Below, piece by piece: positions 35,814 through 44,519 of a DNA stretch of 57,164 nucleotides. Both the position numbers and the translations under genes were made by a program. Below the pieces are notes generated by a model, which saw only the letters and a program-made list of their open reading frames with translations, was not told the DNA's origin and made no database searches. Where the stretch lies: the NCBI GenBank assembly GCA_019414665.1, contig DXLO01000015.1, positions 1 to 57,164 of the forward strand. Direction: 5' to 3'. This stretch comes from Bacteroides sp. (lineage in GTDB: Bacteria; Bacteroidota; Bacteroidia; Bacteroidales; Bacteroidaceae). Position 1 is the first letter of the stretch. Every line of letters begins with the position of its first letter.

Positions 35814-37553
35814 TTATAAATGATTGTAGAATGCTTTCACCGTTTCCCATTTATAATAAGGGGCAATAGGGCTGTCAATGGGTAATTTGACTTCATTTTC
35901 ATTATGTAGCAATTTTACAATAACTTCTCCTTGTTTATTCTTGAAAAAGATTAATTGAAGGTTGGCTCCCATAGGTGAAACACGGAAATCTTGCCAGGCC
36001 AGGTAATATCGGTCGGGATCTGTTTCTTGATTGGAGCATCCTTCTACTTGCATGAGTGCCAACAGACGGATCAGGTTGGTATCATGTCCGAAACGGAGGG
36101 TGGCGCAAGGAGTTCCTTCACGGATGGCGCGGTCGGCACTTTCTATAATATTCTTCAATAAAGATTTTGCACTCTTGGGGGCTGCTCCCTGATTGACGGG
36201 AGCATTGGCATTGCAAATATACATCCGATAATTCACAGACTGCCAGATACCGAATAATTCTTCTTTTTCAAACAAATCATAAAAGGATAGAGGCAACTCT
36301 ACATCTTGCATGTCGGAAGCAATCCAATAAAGTCCCATCATGAGCTCGCGGGGATTCCTGACTTCTTTGGGATTTTTGAAAAGTGAAGCGATTAAACGTT
36401 CCGGATGAATATGATTTTCTTCGAATGTATGGAAAGCTGTTCTCCATGGCGCACTTGCCGAACCCAGCTTTTCGGCTTCGGGTGAAGTATAGGCAATGTA
36501 GTCCATGTGTCTTTGGTTGGCTTCGCGGGTGATCTGGAGGGAGGGGTTTAGTTCTTTCAGTTGTTCTGTGAATGCGGACATGCTCATGATACAACGTACG
36601 GAAACGCTCGAACGCGCTGATATGTTGGCGCTGTCCCGGAATATATGGGGATATTGTTGATAAAGCCGTTTGGCAATGGCTTTGTGTTGTCGTTCTCCTA
36701 ATGGGGTCAGGTTTCCTCCGCGCCCACGGGCATTTTCCCATACTTTCTGGAGTCTGAGCCTCACATCTTCACCTAAATCGGTAAGTCCTGATTTATTGTG
36801 AAACGTATCAAAGACACGAATGACTTCTAGATAACGTTCGTCCGAAGTCATCCAGCGGGACCCATGGCGTCCGTAATGGCTGATGTAGAAAGGACTGTAA
36901 CCTTCGGGTACCGGAGTTTGTATGCCGTTTGGTGTGGGATAAGCATAATAGATGCTACCCATTTTTTCCGGGCTTTGGATGATTTCTTCTTTCAGATTGT
37001 GTGCGGGGAGATCTATGGGAGCTACTTTCCAATTGATGCCGAGCGGATTATTTTGTATTTCCCATATCAGAGGGAAATCCGGATTATCCATAATCCACAT
37101 TTCGCATCCGTCTACTGAGTCGTTTACATGCAGTAAGGAATAGCCCATAGCTTGTGACTTGGTATCAGCCAGTTGGTATTCTGTCTGATTATAATGAAAT
37201 GCCTTTTGGCTTTTCAATTCCTGAAAAGCGGTTGCTGAAAGTAGGGCAAAGGTTTCTTGAATGGGGAGACAGATATGCTGTCCGTCTTCCGGCTGTAAGA
37301 AGCTTAGTCTGACCGCCGTTTTTAAAGCTTCTTGGGGCATGGCGTAGCTGCCTGATTGCCATCGGGTGTTTCTTTCAATTCCCCAATGCAGATAAAGGGT
37401 GTCGTTGGACTGATTGAAAGTAAATTGGTACTTTCGGGTTTGTCCATGCAGTTTGAATACAAATAACAGAGGGTTGGTAATGATATCTTGTGCCATTACA
37501 TTTCCCATCAGGCTGCCGATAAGCAGAAAGCATATAAAAAGTTTTTTCTTCAT
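35814..37553 (-). CDS. histidine-type phosphatase with N-terminal extra domain
   Basis: 579 residues with signal peptide (ending VMAQ). Residues 25-190 form a beta-rich domain of unknown role (LYLHWGIERNTRWQSGSY). Residues 200-579 are a histidine acid phosphatase of the branch that includes MINPP and phytases: RHGSR with nucleophile His230 in ISHYGRHGSRW, and the proton-donor site GHD (His490-Asp491) in LRFGHDTN, rather than the HAE motif of animal MINPP. It should remove phosphate from a phosphomonoester such as inositol phosphate or a sugar phosphate in the periplasm or at the surface. Last gene of PUL2, 6 bp after the GH92 gene. Confidence 0.85.
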   Translation of the reverse strand: MKKKLFICFLLIGSLMGNVMAQDIITNPLLFVFKLHGQTRKYQFTFNQSNDTLYLHWGIERNTRWQSGSYAMPQEALKTAVRLSFLQPEDGQHICLPIQETFALLSATAFQELKSQKAFHYNQTEYQLADTKSQAMGYSLLHVNDSVDGCEMWIMDNPDFPLIWEIQNNPLGINWKVAPIDLPAHNLKEEIIQSPEKMGSIYYAYPTPNGIQTPVPEGYSPFYISHYGRHGSRWMTSDERYLEVIRVFDTFHNKSGLTDLGEDVRLRLQKVWENARGRGGNLTPLGERQHKAIAKRLYQQYPHIFRDSANISARSSVSVRCIMSMSAFTEQLKELNPSLQITREANQRHMDYIAYTSPEAEKLGSASAPWRTAFHTFEENHIHPERLIASLFKNPKEVRNPRELMMGLYWIASDMQDVELPLSFYDLFEKEELFGIWQSVNYRMYICNANAPVNQGAAPKSAKSLLKNIIESADRAIREGTPCATLRFGHDTNLIRLLALMQVEGCSNQETDPDRYYLAWQDFRVSPMGANLQLIFFKNKQGEVIVKLLHNENEVKLPIDSPIAPYYKWETVKAFYNHL

Positions 37554-37559
37554 CGTATG

Positions 37560-39839
37560 TTACTCTTTAGATTCAGGAAATAGTTTGCTCCCCCAGTTAC
37601 CGGGACTAGGGCCCATTTTTAAAACCAACTCGCCTCCTTTGATGATATCATTATGGCGGATGGTGGAATATGGATAATTCTTTCCATTTAATAAAATCGA
37701 CCGGATATACTTGTTCTTTTCGGAAAGCCCTTCGGTTTTGATCGTGAATGTTTTGCCTTCCTGTAAATGGAAACGACTCTCTGTCAGTAGAGGGGTATGG
37801 ATTAAATAATAGTCTTGTCCGGCATTGGGGTACAACCCCATCATGTGGAATACCAACCACGATGACATGGCTCCGGAGTCATCATTTCCGGGAAGACCGG
37901 CAGAACCGTCATTATAGTTCTTCTGGATAATTTCATGGATGCGGTCGCCACTTTTATCCGGACGCCCTACCCAGTGGTATAGGCAGGGAGTGAGGAAGGA
38001 GGGCTCATTATTCACATTGAAGAAACCCTTGTCAAAGAAAATATCCAGCCGTTCGTCAAACTTCTCTTTTCCGCCACATTGTTCAATGAGTCCGGGTACG
38101 TCATGCGGAATGCTGAGTGAATATTCCCAGGAGGAGGCTTCATAAAAGAACATGTTCCACCAAGGAGTATACCAAGGGCCTTCAAAGGTAACGGGGGTAT
38201 ATGTGAAGGTGGGTTTCTGGATATGGGAGTTTCCGAAAGGTATTTTGTCTAACCAGTTTCCTTCTTTATCCCGGGGAAGTATGAATCCTTTGACTCCTGC
38301 ATGTTCATAATCGGCCCGCCACAAGTTCTTCCAGTTGGAAGATTGTTTCAAGTATTGCTGGTACAAGTCTGTCTTGCCTAGTCCTTTTGCTACTAAGGCT
38401 ATGGCATAATCACAATAGGAGTATTCTATTGTGCGGTTTCCGGCTCGGGGAATACCGTATGGAATATATCCCAATTCCAGATAAGGAATCAGTCCGCCTC
38501 TTCCCTCCGCTTCTTCGTTACCTCCGGGCGGTATGGTCGCATCTTTCAGCATAGCTTCCAAAGCCAGATGGTAATCTATGTTTGGTAGTCCTTTTACAAA
38601 TGCATCGGCTATAACAATTTCGGCGTTGGAGCCGCCTTGTGTCCGTCCGTTACAATTTCCGCTTCGTGCATCAGGCATGTAGCCGTCCCGTTTATAGATA
38701 TTGATCAGTGAACGTACGATGTCTGTTTCTCTTTGAGGGTCAATCAGTGTGATAAGTGGAGTTGAGGTGCGGTAGGTGTCCCAAATAGCATAAAAATCAT
38801 CATAATAAGGTTCCGGATCACTCCATAATGGATTTTCACCGGTACGGTCTACAGGCATTAACATGGTATGGTAGATGCCGGTATAAAACATACGCTTATA
38901 TTTTTCGGGTGTATTTGAGGCTATATCAATGCGTTGCAATAAGTTTTCCCATTGTGCCAATAAGGCTTGCCGGGTGTCCTCAAATGACCAATGAGGTATT
39001 TCGTTCCATACATTCTCTCTGGCTTTGAGAGAACTGATAAATGAAATTCCGACTTTCAGTTGAATGGTATTTGCAGAAGAAGGGAAACGCAACAAAGCTC
39101 CGGTTTTTTGTTGGGAGTCTGGCTGGTATCGTTCATTGCTGATCTGGTTTCCTTTCCATGTGGTCGTTTGTACAAAGGGATGGTCGGTTACTGCATAAAA
39201 ATAAACGGTGTAGGCACGTCCGTTATTCCAACCTCCGCGAATACGGGTATATCCCATTACTTCGTGATCGGATATGATTTGAATTTCCGAACCTACAAAT
39301 TGTTGTGCTTCGCGGGCATCGGGGGTCGGTTGTTCACCCAGGAAGAAGCCGGCGTCAACCAACAGGGATTTTAAGGAATCTTCGGGATAGGTGAATCGGT
39401 AGAATGAGGCGCGTGGAGCAGTTGTTATTTCAGTATATATGCCTGTTCTCTGGAATTCGGTAGCATAATAGCCCAAGCGGATTGTTTCATCTTTGCGATA
39501 GTCTATATGATTGAGCTGATCCATACCTTTGCCAAAAGGCATGACAAGTATGTTGCCATATTTAGGACCTCCTCCTGTCCCGCTGACGTGTACTTGGGAG
39601 AAACCGTTGACTTGTTCGGGCATAGGCAGCCAACCACTATTGGGATGGACAGTGCAATCGGGCGATGGTTTCACCATACCATAAGGGCAGGAGGGGCCGA
39701 TAAATACCCGTCCCAGTCCTTCCGAACCGATTCTGGGATCTACGTAATCAGAAAGTCTGGCTTCCTGTGCCGCGACCGTCACGGGCAGCAGCAGGAAGAC
39801 CAGTCTTAACAAAGAAACTTTGAATGGAATGTGGGTCAT
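37560..39839 (-). CDS. GH92 family alpha-mannosidase (first of two)
   Basis: About 759 residues from ATG 39839 (MTHIPFKVSLLRLVFLLL, ending TVAAQ), which begins 2 bp after the GH28 stop; the longer frame from 39923 overlaps GH28 and adds a poor leader. GH92 features: VDPRIGSEGLGRVFIGPSCP at the N-terminus, WDTYRTSTPLITL near the middle, the acid-region NVNNEPSFLTPCLYHW, and the conserved base pair in PGNDDSGAMSSW near the end. GH92 enzymes are calcium-dependent exo-alpha-mannosidases. The NEPSFLTP acid region differs from the NEPCHQ type of its neighbour, so leaving-group or linkage specificity probably differs. Signal peptide suggests periplasm. Confidence 0.92.
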   Translation of the reverse strand: MTHIPFKVSLLRLVFLLLPVTVAAQEARLSDYVDPRIGSEGLGRVFIGPSCPYGMVKPSPDCTVHPNSGWLPMPEQVNGFSQVHVSGTGGGPKYGNILVMPFGKGMDQLNHIDYRKDETIRLGYYATEFQRTGIYTEITTAPRASFYRFTYPEDSLKSLLVDAGFFLGEQPTPDAREAQQFVGSEIQIISDHEVMGYTRIRGGWNNGRAYTVYFYAVTDHPFVQTTTWKGNQISNERYQPDSQQKTGALLRFPSSANTIQLKVGISFISSLKARENVWNEIPHWSFEDTRQALLAQWENLLQRIDIASNTPEKYKRMFYTGIYHTMLMPVDRTGENPLWSDPEPYYDDFYAIWDTYRTSTPLITLIDPQRETDIVRSLINIYKRDGYMPDARSGNCNGRTQGGSNAEIVIADAFVKGLPNIDYHLALEAMLKDATIPPGGNEEAEGRGGLIPYLELGYIPYGIPRAGNRTIEYSYCDYAIALVAKGLGKTDLYQQYLKQSSNWKNLWRADYEHAGVKGFILPRDKEGNWLDKIPFGNSHIQKPTFTYTPVTFEGPWYTPWWNMFFYEASSWEYSLSIPHDVPGLIEQCGGKEKFDERLDIFFDKGFFNVNNEPSFLTPCLYHWVGRPDKSGDRIHEIIQKNYNDGSAGLPGNDDSGAMSSWLVFHMMGLYPNAGQDYYLIHTPLLTESRFHLQEGKTFTIKTEGLSEKNKYIRSILLNGKNYPYSTIRHNDIIKGGELVLKMGPSPGNWGSKLFPESKE

Positions 39840-39841
39840 AA

Positions 39842-41254
39842 TTATTTCTTGTTTATTTTTACACGTATTGTATTCTTCTCTTTGATATCTCCTCCGGCTT
39901 GTGTCAATTGAGGGAAGGCCCAATAAATGTTACAGCCGGTAATCCGGATATCCGAAGCGGTGTCCAGATAGAAAGCATAAGTCTTGTCATATACAAAACC
40001 ATCTCCGTTACAAGGACGTTTGTCATACACACCGCCTTCATAACCGGTACGTTTTAACAACTTGACATCTATTTCATCAAAATAGATATGATGCACCTTC
40101 TCCGGAGTGTCTCCCCCTACGAAAATGCCGTTTTCACTAGTGCATTTAATCTGATTGAAGAAAATGTTGCTGACTTCTCCCGAGTGTCCTTTCGTTGCAC
40201 CTTTGGGGAAACGCCAGCCTGCATCTTTATGATTGCCTACGGCACGAGGGTATGAGGTGACATAGATAGGTTCCGCTTTACCCCACCATACATCAGAATA
40301 GAACATACAGTCTACTAATATATTGGAGAAAATGACATTGCTCACAGTACCTTCATCCCGGTTTTGTATGCCGATGCCCCGGTTGCTGTTTTTGATAATG
40401 CAATTATTGAATAATACATTATCAATCTTGTCCATATTTTCCGAGCCTATCTTAATAGCGCATGAGCGTGAAGTCATGACACAATTAGTCACTACAATAT
40501 CTTCGCAAGAGCCATATTCTTCAAATTCCCGACGATTCTTCAGGCAAATGCAGTCATCGCCCGATTCAATGAAGCAGTTCGCTATACGTACTTTTTTGGA
40601 GTGATCCACATCAATACCGTCGCCGTTGCGTATTTTTAGATTATTCAATAAAGAGATGCCGTCAATCAAGGCATCGTAACAGCCTATCAGGTGTATTGTC
40701 CAATAGGCGCTGTTCCGAATCGTGATGTCACGGATAACGGTCTTCTCCGCATTGATAAGGGTAAGCACATGTGGGCGTGGGTCAAAATCAGTGACGGGCT
40801 TCAGCTCGTAGGAATCATCCAGCTCTTTGCCCATGAAGGCGATTCCGTTTCCGTCTATTTCTCCTGTACCGGTAATGGATATTTGTTTTAAGTCTTTTCC
40901 ACTGATCCACATCATTCCTTCGCCACGGTTTTCGCGGAATGCGCTTTCTGTATAGATGCTTTCATCGGGGTTGGCCAGCAATCGGGAGTTGGGTTCCAGA
41001 TGAAGGTTCACATAGGATTTCAAATATAGCGGACCGCATAGAAAGGTGTGTCCGGCAGGAATGATTACGGTTCCGCCACCGGCAGCGGAACAGGCATTGA
41101 TGGCGCGTTGTATAGCGGCGGCATCATCTGTTTGTCCGTCTCCTTTGGCTCCATAGGTCATGATGTCGTACGTGTTCCCTTGATGGGAAGTACTGCATCC
41201 TGTCACAAACAACAGGAGGCAGCATAAGAGGCTGATGATAGTTTGATTCTTCAT
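39842..41254 (-). CDS. atypical GH28 family hydrolase (lipoprotein)
   Basis: 470-residue right-handed beta-helix protein with lipobox TGC (Cys20). The start IMTYGAKGDGQTDDAAAIQ is typical of polygalacturonase-like enzymes. The acid cluster is kept: Asp212 in NGDGID and Asp233-Asp234 in SGDDC. However the GHG histidine motif is replaced by SRSCAIKIGSE and the RIK substrate-binding motif by GIGIQNRD. It is thus likely a hydrolase of the GH28 fold but not of plain polygalacturonan; it may recognise another alpha-linked uronic acid or deoxysugar. It stands between the two GH92 genes in PUL2. Confidence 0.85.
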   Translation of the reverse strand: MKNQTIISLLCCLLLFVTGCSTSHQGNTYDIMTYGAKGDGQTDDAAAIQRAINACSAAGGGTVIIPAGHTFLCGPLYLKSYVNLHLEPNSRLLANPDESIYTESAFRENRGEGMMWISGKDLKQISITGTGEIDGNGIAFMGKELDDSYELKPVTDFDPRPHVLTLINAEKTVIRDITIRNSAYWTIHLIGCYDALIDGISLLNNLKIRNGDGIDVDHSKKVRIANCFIESGDDCICLKNRREFEEYGSCEDIVVTNCVMTSRSCAIKIGSENMDKIDNVLFNNCIIKNSNRGIGIQNRDEGTVSNVIFSNILVDCMFYSDVWWGKAEPIYVTSYPRAVGNHKDAGWRFPKGATKGHSGEVSNIFFNQIKCTSENGIFVGGDTPEKVHHIYFDEIDVKLLKRTGYEGGVYDKRPCNGDGFVYDKTYAFYLDTASDIRITGCNIYWAFPQLTQAGGDIKEKNTIRVKINKK

Positions 41255-41280
41255 ATGGGTTGTTTTTTTATTTTTTGTAC

Positions 41281-43614
41281 TTATTTCATATTGTCGGGAG
41301 GCAGGCTGAGGGCGGATGCTCCCCAGTTTGTATTAGGGTTCGGGCCCATCTGGAGCTCTAATGTTCCTCCCTGTACTATATCTTGGTGTGTAAAGTAATT
41401 CTTGTCATATTCTTTTCCGTTTAGTTTTGCTGACTGGATATATATATTTTTTTTGTTGGCGTTGTGGGCTAATATGGTGAATGTCTTTCCGTTTTCCAAG
41501 CGGATGCTCATCCGGGGAAAAGAAGGACTTCCTATTATATAATAAGGTGTACCGGGACATACCGGATAGAATCCCATAGCAGAAAATACATACCAGGCAG
41601 ACATCTGTCCTGCATCATCATTACCTGACAGACCACCGGGAGCGTTCAGATATTCTGTTTCCATAATATGACGTACCTCCCGTTGGGTTTTCCAAGGTTG
41701 TCCGGCATAGTTGAAGAGGTAGGCTATCTGATGACAAGGTTCGTTGCCGTGCCAGTAGCGGTGTTCGCTGAACATGGAATCCAGTTTGGCAATGTATTTT
41801 TCTTTTCCGCCCATACATTCCATAAGTCCGTATATATCATGGGGGGCATACCAAGTATAATGGCAGGGAGCTCCTTCGGTGATGAAGCGGGTGAAAGAAA
41901 AGGCGTTACCGGCATCGGTGAGGAAACTTCCGTCAGCGTATCTGCCTTGGGCATATCCGGTGCTAGGGTTTATTACGTTACGGTAATATCGTGCACGTAT
42001 CATTAATGTATCATAAAGTCCTGTTTTTTGTGGATCAGGAAAGTAATCATCTGATGTTTCCAACTTTTGCAGGACTTGGGCCAATACGAAATCATCGTAT
42101 GCATATTCTAAAGTACGTGACACTTGTTCGCAGGTATGAAAGGCTTCCGGTACGCTGTCTTCCAAAGGAATGTATCCATATTTCAGATAAGAATTCAAAG
42201 CACGCCGTCCCATTCCGTTTTTATATTCTTCATAGGTGGCGGGAGTCCTGAATGCGTTCCGGAGCATTCCTTCGCAAGCTTTGTTGATATCAAAATTACG
42301 GATTCCTTTGATATAGGCATCTCCCAGTGCGGAGATGCAATGATCGCCTATCATGGCTGCGGTATAACTGTTCCAACAAGGAAATATAGGCAGCCAGCCG
42401 CCTTGTTCATATTTGTCCACCAATGATTGCATCATGTCTCCGGCTTTCTTTGGGGTTAGGATATTGACTAAAGGATGGAGAGCACGGTAAGTATCCCACA
42501 TACTGTAATCTTCATAGTAATTTCTACCGTTGGCTGATTGTCTGAACGGGTGTCCTGTGGAAAAAGAAGGATAGCGCCCGTCTACATCATTGAATGTACG
42601 TGGCAGGAATGAGGCACGGTAGAGTGCTCCGTAAAATTTCTCTTTATCGTTTCGGTTGTTTGTCTGTATTGTAACTTGTGAAAGCCTTTGTTCCCAGATG
42701 GAGTTCAGTTCCTGTCGGGTGCGGTCAAAATCCCAATGAGGTATCTCGGTGTCCAGATTCTTTTGAGCGCCTTCCATGTCAGTAAAAGAGGAAGCGGCTT
42801 TGATTAATATGGGTCCTTCTGAGTGTATTTTGAACCGGAGATATGCACCTATACTTGTTCCATCGGCTATCTGTCGTTGTCCGGCGAAGAGACTGTCATG
42901 CCGGAATGTACCATATTCTTCTATTTCATTTTGATATTCAATGATAAAGTACCCGTTGTATCCGGCGGGTTCTCTCCAGCCTTGATAGATGCGGTGGACG
43001 GGATTGTATCCGCGTATCTGTTTTTTTATGGTATCGATTTCAATATATCCTTTCCCTTCATCACTGTTAGGATTGACTATGAGATAAGCATCTTCCGGTT
43101 GGTTATAAGTGAATCGGAAAATGGCTGAACGGGAACGTCCGGTCATTTCTGCAAAGATGGAATAATCTTTGAGAAGGACAGAGTAATAGGCGGGCGTTGC
43201 TGTTTCTTCTTGGTGAGAGAACAGGCTTCCTCTGTCTTGGGGAAGATATTTCAGTGTACCCGATACAGGCATCAAGGTCATGGAACCGTAATCCTGTGTA
43301 CAACCTCCGACAATCCAATGTGAATTGCGGAAACCTTGTATTTTCGTATCTTTGTAATAATAGGGAGCCTTACATTTTGCTTCTGTATCTTGTGTTTGGG
43401 GAGTCCAAAAGTTCATTCCGTTGGGCTCTAGAACAGCAGGCAGCGTTTGCCCGTACTCTTCGGTATTTTTGCCGAAAAGTTCTGCGGTGTGGGTTGCGCT
43501 TGGTGCAGTGCCCGTACGGGTATCTACGTAGAACAGTAGGGATTCTTCCTGATGACCGATACAAGCAGTAAACAGGCTGCATATAATCAGCAGGTAAGAT
43601 AGGGTACTTTTCAT
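41281..43614 (-). CDS. GH92 family alpha-mannosidase (second, lipoprotein)
   Basis: 777 residues, lipobox FTAC (Cys18). GH92 signatures: VDTRTGTAPSATHTAELFGK, WDTYRALHPLVNI, HGNEPCHQIAYLFN holding the general acid Glu, and LSGNDDAGQMSAWYVFSAMGFYP with the catalytic base Asp pair. The HGNEPCHQ acid region is the common type of GH92 exo-mannosidases, many alpha-1,2 specific. It is expected to remove terminal alpha-mannose residues, outside or in the periplasm. 19 bp downstream of the GDPD gene. Confidence 0.93.
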   Translation of the reverse strand: MKSTLSYLLIICSLFTACIGHQEESLLFYVDTRTGTAPSATHTAELFGKNTEEYGQTLPAVLEPNGMNFWTPQTQDTEAKCKAPYYYKDTKIQGFRNSHWIVGGCTQDYGSMTLMPVSGTLKYLPQDRGSLFSHQEETATPAYYSVLLKDYSIFAEMTGRSRSAIFRFTYNQPEDAYLIVNPNSDEGKGYIEIDTIKKQIRGYNPVHRIYQGWREPAGYNGYFIIEYQNEIEEYGTFRHDSLFAGQRQIADGTSIGAYLRFKIHSEGPILIKAASSFTDMEGAQKNLDTEIPHWDFDRTRQELNSIWEQRLSQVTIQTNNRNDKEKFYGALYRASFLPRTFNDVDGRYPSFSTGHPFRQSANGRNYYEDYSMWDTYRALHPLVNILTPKKAGDMMQSLVDKYEQGGWLPIFPCWNSYTAAMIGDHCISALGDAYIKGIRNFDINKACEGMLRNAFRTPATYEEYKNGMGRRALNSYLKYGYIPLEDSVPEAFHTCEQVSRTLEYAYDDFVLAQVLQKLETSDDYFPDPQKTGLYDTLMIRARYYRNVINPSTGYAQGRYADGSFLTDAGNAFSFTRFITEGAPCHYTWYAPHDIYGLMECMGGKEKYIAKLDSMFSEHRYWHGNEPCHQIAYLFNYAGQPWKTQREVRHIMETEYLNAPGGLSGNDDAGQMSAWYVFSAMGFYPVCPGTPYYIIGSPSFPRMSIRLENGKTFTILAHNANKKNIYIQSAKLNGKEYDKNYFTHQDIVQGGTLELQMGPNPNTNWGASALSLPPDNMK

Positions 43615-43633
43615 AGCTCTTCTTGGAAAAGGG

Positions 43634-44446
43634 TTATTTTTTAATCTCCTGATGGAGTATTTTTATAAAGAGTTCCGGCCGGTCCAGATTGACTAAATCG
43701 GGATGGACTTCAATCGCTTTTTTATATTCTTTTTCACTCGCATTCTGAATAGCAGCCATTATCTTGATATGATTGCTTTTGCAGAATTCTTTGAATTGAG
43801 GAGTGATATTGAGGATATCTGTTTCTACATAGGCCGGGGTGCATATTTTCATCCATTTCTCCAAAGCCGCTATATTGGAGGCATTTACTTTAATCTTCAT
43901 TTCCGGAGCGATTTTGATAAATTCTTTCAGCATTTCTGAGTCTGCAAACCAGAAGAAACTTTTATTTTCATATCCTTTTTGGCGTACTAATGTAATCAAA
44001 TCTTTTATCGGAGTTCCTCGTTTTACATCAAAAAAAATGTGTGCCTTTCCTTGTAGGGTATCTAGCATTTCGGCTATACGGGGTACGTGAATGCCGATAA
44101 ATCGAGAACTGAACCAACTGCCGGCGTCTAATTTTTCAATATCTTTGGATAGCATATCTTGAATGGGACCTTTACCGTTGGTAGTACGGTCTAAAGTTTC
44201 ATCATGCAGATTATAAAGTATATTGTCTTTACTTTTGCGCACGTCCACTTCTATCCAGCCGGCTCCATGTTTCAATGCAGCTAGAGCTGATGGAATGGTG
44301 TTTTCCGGCGCTATATGGTTCGCTCCTCTGTGTACTACGATTTCGATAGAGTCCTGGTACATCATTTTATGGGCATGTATAGGAAATGGGAATAATACCA
44401 AGATGGATGTCGCGATATGAAGTAATAAGATTTGATGACGTTTCAT
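43634..44446 (-). CDS. glycerophosphodiester phosphodiesterase family protein
   Basis: 270 residues with a signal peptide (ending PIHAH). GDPD TIM-barrel with the catalytic set intact: His39-Arg40 in VVHRGANHIAPENT, Glu66 and Asp68 in WIEVDVR, and His81-Asp82 in LHDETLDRTTNG. The family cleaves phosphodiesters such as glycerophosphoinositol and, in related enzymes, sphingolipid head groups. An exported GDPD inside a glycan locus is unusual; with the phosphatase at the operon end it suggests a substrate containing a phosphodiester. Preceded by a long hairpin after susD. Confidence 0.9.
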   Translation of the reverse strand: MKRHQILLLHIATSILVLFPFPIHAHKMMYQDSIEIVVHRGANHIAPENTIPSALAALKHGAGWIEVDVRKSKDNILYNLHDETLDRTTNGKGPIQDMLSKDIEKLDAGSWFSSRFIGIHVPRIAEMLDTLQGKAHIFFDVKRGTPIKDLITLVRQKGYENKSFFWFADSEMLKEFIKIAPEMKIKVNASNIAALEKWMKICTPAYVETDILNITPQFKEFCKSNHIKIMAAIQNASEKEYKKAIEVHPDLVNLDRPELFIKILHQEIKK

Positions 44447-44466
44447 GAATTATTTTTTGCTTTAAA

Positions 44467-44508
44467 GGTTTTTATAAGAGCTTGCCGTAACAAGCCCTTA
44501 TAAAAACT
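44467..44508 (-). terminator. long hairpin between susD and GDPD (PUL2)
   Basis: 17-bp stem with a single mismatch: 44468-44484 (GTTTTTATAAGAGCTTG) against 44491-44507, loop of 6 nt. No clean U tract follows on the minus strand, so RNA processing/stabilisation or partial termination are both possible. Confidence 0.65.
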
Positions 44509-44519
44509 TATTTAATTTA

